From contig NZ_APKE01000025.1 in the NCBI RefSeq assembly GCF_009835145.1, forward strand, positions 1 through 64,000: 64,000 nucleotides of DNA. The letters run 5' to 3'. Made by a program: the position numbers and the translations under genes. This DNA is from Profundibacterium mesophilum KAUST100406-0324. Lineage in GTDB: Bacteria; Pseudomonadota; Alphaproteobacteria; Rhodobacterales; Rhodobacteraceae. This document shows, one piece after another, positions 59,054 through 64,000 of this stretch. Position 1 is the first letter of the stretch. Each line of letters starts with the position of its first letter. Below the pieces are notes generated by a model that made no database searches, was not told the origin of the DNA, and was given only the letters and a program-made list of their open reading frames with translations.

Positions 59054-59575
59054 ATGACATTGCGCTCGATCCTGATCCATCCCGACCCGCGTCTCAAGAA
59101 GCCGGCCGATCCCGTCACCGCCTTCGACGCGGAGCTGCGGGGCCTCGCCGATGACATGCTCGAGACGATGTATGACGCGCCCGGCATCGGGCTTGCGGCG
59201 CCGCAGATCGGCGTGATGCGGCGAGTGCTCGTCATGGATTGCGTCAAGGAGGAGGGCGAGGCCCCCCGGCCCATGGCCCTCGTGAACCCGGTGATCGAAT
59301 GGTCCTCCGAGGCGCGCAGCGTCTACGAGGAGGGCTGCCTGTCGATCCCCGAGCAATATGCCGAGGTCGAGCGGCCCGCCGAGGTCGAGGTCAGCTGGAG
59401 CGATCCCGACGGCAGCCCGATGCGCCAGCGTTTCGAGGGGCTCTGGGCGACCTGCGTGCAGCACGAGATCGACCATCTCGACGGCAAGCTCTTCATCGAC
59501 TACCTCAAGCCTCTGCGCCGCCAGATGATCACCCGCAAGATGGTCAAGCTGAAGCGCGAGATGGCGCGCGGATGA
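59054..59575 (+). CDS. def: Peptide deformylase
   Basis: A 173-residue metal-dependent deformylase removing the formyl group of new proteins. Motif 1 PGIGLAAPQIGV, motif 2 EEGCLSIPE with the metal Cys, and motif 3 QHEIDHLDGKLF with both His and the catalytic Glu are complete. The start MTLRSILIHPDPRL at 59054 agrees with the family. Its stop overlaps the ATG of a second, degenerate deformylase. fmt follows, so formylation and deformylation genes are linked. Confidence 0.97.
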   Translation: MTLRSILIHPDPRLKKPADPVTAFDAELRGLADDMLETMYDAPGIGLAAPQIGVMRRVLVMDCVKEEGEAPRPMALVNPVIEWSSEARSVYEEGCLSIPEQYAEVERPAEVEVSWSDPDGSPMRQRFEGLWATCVQHEIDHLDGKLFIDYLKPLRRQMITRKMVKLKREMARG

Positions 59576-60069
59576 GCATCCGGCCGATCCTGCCATGGCC
59601 CGATCCGCGCCTGCGGCGGGCCGCCGCGCCGGTGGGCGAGATCACGGACGAAATCCGCGCGCATTGGCAGGACATGATCGATACCATGGAGGCGGTGCCC
59701 GGCGTGGGGCTTGCGGGCCCGCAGATCGGCGTGATGCTGCGCCTTGCGGTCGTCGATGCCTCCGAGACGCGCGGGCAGGTGGTGCGGATGGCCGATCCCG
59801 AACTGCTTCATGCCAGCGTGACGCTGCGCCCGCACGAGGAGGCGAGTCCCAATCTCGAGGGTGTCTCGGCGCTGGTCGCGCGCCCCCGCGCCGTCACCAT
59901 TGCCTTCACCAATGCCGACGGGCTGCGCGAGGAGCGCGATTTCGTCGGTCTCTGGGCGACCAGCGTGCAGCACCAGCTCGACCATCTTGAGGGGCGGATG
60001 TATTTCGACCGTCTCAGCCGGACCCGCAGGGATATTCTGCTTCGCCGCGCCCGCAAGTCGAAGGGCTGA
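59572..60069 (+). CDS. Peptide deformylase-like protein lacking catalytic residues
   Basis: A 165-residue deformylase homologue. Motif 1 is kept as GVGLAGPQIGV. Motif 2 reads LEGVSALV instead of EGCLSxP, so the metal-binding Cys is lost. Motif 3 reads QHQLDHLEG instead of HEIDH, so the catalytic Glu is replaced by Gln, though both His remain. It is probably not an ordinary deformylase. The ATG overlaps the def stop (ATGA), which points to co-production with Def. It could be a regulator, binding protein or an enzyme of different chemistry; this is inference. Confidence 0.88.
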   Translation: MSIRPILPWPDPRLRRAAAPVGEITDEIRAHWQDMIDTMEAVPGVGLAGPQIGVMLRLAVVDASETRGQVVRMADPELLHASVTLRPHEEASPNLEGVSALVARPRAVTIAFTNADGLREERDFVGLWATSVQHQLDHLEGRMYFDRLSRTRRDILLRRARKSKG

Positions 60070-60105
60070 GCCGCGCGGCGGCGCGCGCATAGGACAGGAG
60101 CGGAT

Positions 60106-61014
60106 ATGCGAATCATCTTCATGGGAACGCCCGATTTCTCGGTGCCGGCGCTCGATGCGCTGTGCGATGCCGGGCATGAGATCCTCTGCGTCTACAGCCA
60201 GCCGCCACGCCCCGCCGGGCGCGGCAAGAAGGACCGGCCGAGCCCGGTGCAGGCCCGCGCGCAGGCGCTCGGCCTGCCGGTGCGCCATCCGGCCTCGCTG
60301 CGCGCCGCACCCGAGCAGGAGGCGTTTGCCGCGCTCGGCGCCGATATCGCCGTGGTCGTGGCCTATGGGCTGATCCTGCCGCGGGCGGTTCTGGATGCGC
60401 CCCGCCATGGCTGCCTGAATATCCACGCATCGCTCCTGCCACGCTGGCGCGGTGCCGCGCCGATCCAACGGGCGGTGATGGCCGGGGATGCGCGGACGGG
60501 CGTGTGCATCATGCAGATGGAAGCCGGCCTCGATACCGGGCCGGTCAGGCTCTGCCGAGAGGTCGAGATCGGTCCCGGCGATACGGCCGGAACGCTCCAT
60601 GACAGGCTTTCGGATCTGGGTGCGCGGGCGGTGGTCGAAACGCTCGGACAGCTGGATGCCCTCCCTCCGCGGCCGCAGCCCGAGGATGGCGTGAGCTATG
60701 CCAGCAAGATCGACAAGGCCGAGGCGCGGATCGACTGGTCGCGTCCCGCCCTGGAGGTCGACCGGCAGATCAGGGGGCTTTCCCCCTTCCCCGGCGCATG
60801 GTGCGAAATCGCGGGGGAGCGCGTGAAGCTGCTCGGCAGCCGCGTGGCGCCGGGGGGGGCGGAAGGGAGGGAGCCGGGAACGGTCCTTGGCGCGTTCACG
60901 GTCGCTTGCGGGACGGGGGCGGTCGAGATCACCCAGGCCCAGAGGCAGGGGCGGCGGGCCATGCCGGCGCGGGACGTTCTGCGCGGGCTCGACCTGCCTG
61001 AACGGATCGGTTGA
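60106..61014 (+). CDS. fmt: Methionyl-tRNA formyltransferase
   Basis: A 302-residue Fmt, which formylates Met-tRNA with 10-formyltetrahydrofolate for initiation. [15 protein letters not shown] at the start, [20 protein letters not shown] with the catalytic Asn and His, [10 protein letters not shown] with the Asp, and the C-terminal OB-like part are all there. CAGGAG lies 8 bases before the ATG at 60106. It is the third gene of def/def-like/fmt. Confidence 0.97.
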   Translation: MRIIFMGTPDFSVPALDALCDAGHEILCVYSQPPRPAGRGKKDRPSPVQARAQALGLPVRHPASLRAAPEQEAFAALGADIAVVVAYGLILPRAVLDAPRHGCLNIHASLLPRWRGAAPIQRAVMAGDARTGVCIMQMEAGLDTGPVRLCREVEIGPGDTAGTLHDRLSDLGARAVVETLGQLDALPPRPQPEDGVSYASKIDKAEARIDWSRPALEVDRQIRGLSPFPGAWCEIAGERVKLLGSRVAPGGAEGREPGTVLGAFTVACGTGAVEITQAQRQGRRAMPARDVLRGLDLPERIG

Positions 61015-61064
61015 GCCGCAGCGCCCGGAAGGGGCATCCGTGCGCCCGCGCCTCCGGCACAGTT

Positions 61065-61087
61065 CAGGTATTTTTACGAAGATGAAT
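61065..61087 (+). repeat. Dispersed motif copy 5, between fmt and the TRIC gene
   Basis: CAGGTATTTTTACGAAGATG followed by AAT lies in the 92-bp gap between the convergent fmt and TRIC-type genes. It is the fifth copy of the same motif. Confidence 0.75.
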
Positions 61088-61106
61088 GGCCAGGGGCGCG
61101 CGCCGC

Positions 61107-61730
61107 TCAGCTGCGCGGCGGGCGGTGACGGTAGATCGGAAGGCCCCAGCCAAAGGCGAGACTTCCCGCGCGCAGGGCGGTGGTGACAACGCCGGCGGTG
61201 GCGAGCGCGGCGGTCGGTCCCGCCCCGAGCGCCGCCGCGATCAGGCCGGCACCGGCACCGGCGCATGCGGCCGTCGCGTAGAGCTCGCCCTGCGTGAGGA
61301 CCAAGGGAACCTCGTTGGCGACGACATCGCGCATCAGGCCGCCGAGGGTTCCGGTGACCACGCCCATCACGATCACGATGCCGGAGGGCTGCCCGTCGGC
61401 GAGGGCGGCGGCCATACCGGCGGGCACCGCGACCCCGAGCGCGGCCGCGTCGAGCCAGACGACCCAGCGCAGGCGGCTCTCGACCAGATGGGCCGTGAAG
61501 AAGATCAGCAGGGCGGCGGTGCAGGCGACGGCCAGGTATCCCGGCTGCCCGATCCAGAAGACGGTGTCGCGGTCGAGCAGCAGATCGCGCATGGTTCCGC
61601 CCCCGAGAGCGGTGAGCCCGGCGAGGAAGATGAACCCGACGATGTCGAGCTGCGCGCGGCTGGCCGTCAGCGCGCCGGTCAGCGCGAAGACCCAGACCGC
61701 GGCGTAATCGAGAAGCGGCGCGGCGCTCAT
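61107..61730 (-). CDS. TRIC/YicG-family membrane channel protein
   Basis: A 207-residue membrane protein with two UPF0126 repeats and about seven hydrophobic segments. [21 protein letters not shown] and [20 protein letters not shown] are the repeated GGGxxRD motifs of trimeric intracellular cation channels. The bacterial role is not settled; monovalent-ion or glycine transport has been proposed. The ATG at 61730 overlaps the rnhA stop, so it is coupled to rnhA. Confidence 0.92.
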   Translation of the reverse strand: MSAAPLLDYAAVWVFALTGALTASRAQLDIVGFIFLAGLTALGGGTMRDLLLDRDTVFWIGQPGYLAVACTAALLIFFTAHLVESRLRWVVWLDAAALGVAVPAGMAAALADGQPSGIVIVMGVVTGTLGGLMRDVVANEVPLVLTQGELYATAACAGAGAGLIAAALGAGPTAALATAGVVTTALRAGSLAFGWGLPIYRHRPPRS

Positions 61731-62212
61731 CCCCGTTCGCTCTTTCGCGGGGCGCCCGCGGTCTTGTGCGGCGCCATGCCGGCCCGCGCCAGCGCGTCGG
61801 CGCGCTCGTTCTCGGGGTGGCCCGCATGGCCCTTGACCCATTCCCAGCGCACCTGGTGGCGTCCCTGCGCGATATCGAGACGTTTCCACAGATCCTCGTT
61901 CTTCACCGGCTTCTTCTGGCTCGTCTTCCAGCCGTTGCGCTTCCAGCCATGGATCCAGGAGGTGACCCCGTTCTTCACGTATTGGCTGTCGGTGACGATG
62001 GTGATGGCGCTGGCGCGCGCGAGGCTCTCGAGCGCGCTGATCGCGGCAAGCAGCTCCATCCGGTTGTTCGTCGTCAACTTCTCGCCGCCATTGAGCTCGC
62101 GCTCCTTGACCACGGCGCCGTCATCGTCGCGCGCGATCAGCAGGGCGCCCCAGCCGCCGGGGCCCGGATTGCCCGAGCAGGCGCCATCGGTATAGGCGAA
62201 GAGGTCCGTCAT
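61727..62212 (-). CDS. rnhA: Ribonuclease HI
   Basis: A 161-residue RNase HI degrading RNA of RNA:DNA hybrids. [37 protein letters not shown] and [12 protein letters not shown] carry the acidic catalytic residues, and [15 protein letters not shown] the last. Together with rnhB at 19519 the window holds both RNase H types. Its stop overlaps the channel gene start. AGACACTG precedes the ATG; no strong ribosome-binding site is seen. Confidence 0.97.
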   Translation of the reverse strand: MTDLFAYTDGACSGNPGPGGWGALLIARDDDGAVVKERELNGGEKLTTNNRMELLAAISALESLARASAITIVTDSQYVKNGVTSWIHGWKRNGWKTSQKKPVKNEDLWKRLDIAQGRHQVRWEWVKGHAGHPENERADALARAGMAPHKTAGAPRKSERG

Positions 62213-62285
62213 CGATCAGTGTCTCCTGGCGTGGTGCGGGCTCCTTACGCTTTCGGGGCACCGGAGCACAGGGGGGTATCCGGGC

Positions 62286-62729
62286 CTAGAGGATGATCGG
62301 CAGCAAACAGAGCAGAACCGCCACGGTGACCGGGATCCTGAGCGCCATCCACCAGGCGGGTGCCAGGCCCTGGCGCCAGTAAAGCCAGTCGAGGCCGAGC
62401 ACGGCGATGAAGCCCGTCATCAGGTAGATCGCGGCAGAGACCGGCCCGCCGCCCACCAGGAAGAAGGTCCAGAGCGCCGGAAGGACAGACAGGGCGTAGC
62501 CCGTCGCGGCGACGCGGCCCTGTGCCCGGGTGGCGAAACCCCACAGGATGCCGGACATGAAGCTGAGGATCACCGTGCCGTAGGAGAGCTGCACATAGGG
62601 TCCGATGAAGCGGGGGCCGAGGAGACGCGCGCCCAGTTCGGCGAGAGCCGGGCTGGCCATCGTGGCGGCGCCCCACAAGAAGGGCAGCAGGCCGGCCATG
62701 GTGAGGAGCGTCGGAACATTGGGCGGCAT
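62286..62729 (-). CDS. DUF3429 membrane protein
   Basis: A 147-residue membrane protein with five hydrophobic segments of the DUF3429 family. PTLLTMAGLLPFLWGAATM, LSYGTVILSFMSGILWGFAT and YLMTGFIAVLGLDWLYW are recognisable. Function is unknown; mitochondrial TMEM69 is a distant relative. AGGAG lies 7-11 bases before the ATG at 62729. It stands between rnhA and ispH on the minus strand. Confidence 0.9.
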   Translation of the reverse strand: MPPNVPTLLTMAGLLPFLWGAATMASPALAELGARLLGPRFIGPYVQLSYGTVILSFMSGILWGFATRAQGRVAATGYALSVLPALWTFFLVGGGPVSAAIYLMTGFIAVLGLDWLYWRQGLAPAWWMALRIPVTVAVLLCLLPIIL

Positions 62730-62818
62730 GGCGGTCTCCTGTGATGGACGCGCCCCGGGGGCGCAGGCTGAGCCTTCGGAACGCGGTCAGGATCGCGGAT
62801 GCCGGCGGGAGCCCGGGA

Positions 62819-63769
62819 TCAGGCCGGCTCGCGCAGGACCCTCGGCACCTTGAACTCTACATTCTCAACGGCCGTCTCGACCAGTTCGACATCCACCTCG
62901 AACCGCTCGCGAAAGGCGTCGACGACCTCCTCGATGAGCATCTCGGGCGCCGATGCGCCGGCGGTAATCCCGATTCGCCGTACTCCATCAAGTGCGCGCC
63001 AGTCGATGTCGACCGCGCGCTGGACCAGCTGAGCATAGGGGCATCCCGCCGAGCGGCCCACTTCCACGAGGCGGCGCGAATTGGAGGAGTTCGGCGCGCC
63101 GATGACAAGCAGGGCGTCGATCAGCGGCGCGATCTGCTTGACCGCGGCCTGGCGGTTCGTCGTGGCATAGCAGATGTCTTCCTTGTGCGGTCCGATGATC
63201 GCGGGGAACCGTGCCTTGAGCGCGGCGACGATGCCGGCCGTGTCATCGACGCTCAGCGTCGTCTGGGTGATGAAAGCGAGACGTTCGGGATCGCGCGGCG
63301 TCAGGCCCGCGACATCCTCGGCGGTCTCGACGAGGAGGACTTCGCCCTCGGGGAGCTGGCCCATGGTACCGAGCGTCTCGGGATGGCCCGCATGGCCGAT
63401 CATGATCATCTGCAATCCGTTGGCGTGATGGCGTTCCGCCTCGATATGGACCTTGCTCACAAGCGGGCAGGTGGCATCGACATAGACCATCTCGCGCCGC
63501 CGCGCCTCCGCGGGGACCGCTTTCGGTACGCCATGGGCGGAGAAGATCACGGGCCGGTCGGAGGGGGCCTCGTCGAGCTCCTCGACGAAGACGGCACCCT
63601 GCGCGCGCAGGGTATCGACGACGAACTTGTTATGGACGATTTCGTGCCGGACATAGACCGGCTTGCCCCATTTTTCGAGCGCCAGTTCGACGATCTTGAT
63701 GGCACGGTCGACGCCGGCGCAAAAGCCGCGCGGCGCGGCGAGATAGAGTTTGAGATCGGGTTTGCGCAT
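62819..63769 (-). CDS. ispH: 4-hydroxy-3-methylbut-2-enyl diphosphate reductase
   Basis: A 316-residue IspH/LytB, last step of the MEP isoprenoid route. The three cluster cysteines are in [23 protein letters not shown] and [47 protein letters not shown] and [15 protein letters not shown] are active-site blocks. The start at 63769 ([15 protein letters not shown]) is supported by AGGAGGGCC upstream. It needs an electron donor such as ferredoxin or flavodoxin. Confidence 0.96.
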   Translation of the reverse strand: MRKPDLKLYLAAPRGFCAGVDRAIKIVELALEKWGKPVYVRHEIVHNKFVVDTLRAQGAVFVEELDEAPSDRPVIFSAHGVPKAVPAEARRREMVYVDATCPLVSKVHIEAERHHANGLQMIMIGHAGHPETLGTMGQLPEGEVLLVETAEDVAGLTPRDPERLAFITQTTLSVDDTAGIVAALKARFPAIIGPHKEDICYATTNRQAAVKQIAPLIDALLVIGAPNSSNSRRLVEVGRSAGCPYAQLVQRAVDIDWRALDGVRRIGITAGASAPEMLIEEVVDAFRERFEVDVELVETAVENVEFKVPRVLREPA

Positions 63770-63942
63770 AGATGGCCCTCCTGCTGGGCCGGATCTAGGG
63801 ATTGTCGGGCGGAAGATCCAGCGCCCGCTCGCCTGCGCCAAGCAGATGGCACCACCATGCGGCCCACCTGGGCGATGCGCGCCCGTGCGCAGGTCCGGAA
63901 TACCCGTTGCAGGGAAGGGCAAGCGGCGCGAGGCCGGCGGGG

Positions 63943-64000
63943 TTACTCGCCGACAGCCTCGCGCAGATTGCGGGTCTCTTCACGCGGGGGACGCCCGATC
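63943..64000 (-). CDS. C-terminal end of an unidentified gene (partial)
   Basis: A TAA at 63943-63945 on the minus strand closes a frame open to the right edge, giving [18 protein letters not shown] as the last residues. The charged composition fits a protein end, but 18 codons are too few to be sure, and no family can be named. The 173 bp between it and ispH show no other gene. Confidence 0.35.
   Translation of the reverse strand, partial: IGRPPREETRNLREAVGE

Overview
The window looks like a chromosomal stretch of a Rhodobacterales (Paracoccaceae/Roseobacteraceae) alphaproteobacterium. The support is very GC-rich coding sequence with strong third-position GC, a GANTC methyltransferase of the CcrM type, a CtrA-like box, DUF2125 and DUF4170 proteins typical of this group, and a Rhodobacter-style cobalamin gene set with cobN, cobW, cbiX and cbtAB. 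I cannot name the species.

Layout. Bases 1-2660 are a visibly AT-richer mobile island: a possible IS66 transposase tail, an IS1595-family transposase, a BstA-like (putative phage-defence) gene preceded by a 10-bp perfect hairpin, and a small winged-helix gene. The island abuts the 3' fragment of a broken gene. Bases 2849-16949 hold a crotonase/SDR pair, DUF2125, pmbA, cysQ, the lipid A-Kdo genes (DUF4170, waaA, lpxK), a CoA-transferase/dsbA/DciA-like set, mutY, an AlkB-type hydroxylase and a secreted alpha/beta hydrolase. Bases 17014-31585 hold a quinone-oxidoreductase-like enzyme, ccrM and rnhB with three GANTC sites between them, a repeat-rich intergenic region next to a membrane-anchored winged-helix regulator, rpmJ, tRNA-Val(GAC), an N-formylglutamate amidohydrolase, dinB/NUDIX, a LacI-type regulator, mnmD and a divergent FAD oxidoreductase, a MaoC protein, an FMN reductase and a hemolysin III protein.

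Bases 31599-56186 are dominated by cobalamin synthesis in several blocks: cobW-GNAT-cobN-cobO; cbtB-cbtA under a B12 riboswitch; cobC/cbiB with a DUF1636 gene; and an operon DUF6732-cbiX-cobH-cobL-cobI-(cbiG-cobJ)-cobM. Housekeeping genes (smc, a PRC-barrel protein, a lytic transglycosylase, a pseudo-receiver, a glutathione transferase) are interspersed. The enzymes mix aerobic-pathway late cobalt insertion (CobN) with markers of the early-cobalt pathway (CbiX, CbiG). No cobF or cobK is visible here.

Bases 56196-63769 hold a DEAD-box helicase, a PatB-type C-S lyase, a def/def-like/fmt operon in which the second deformylase has lost catalytic residues, a TRIC/YicG channel with rnhA, a DUF3429 protein and ispH. 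Many operon partners overlap by 4 bases (GTGA or ATGA), which implies translational coupling. A short extragenic motif (AGGTATTT followed by CGAAGATGAA) occurs five times between genes, twice inside the cob operon.
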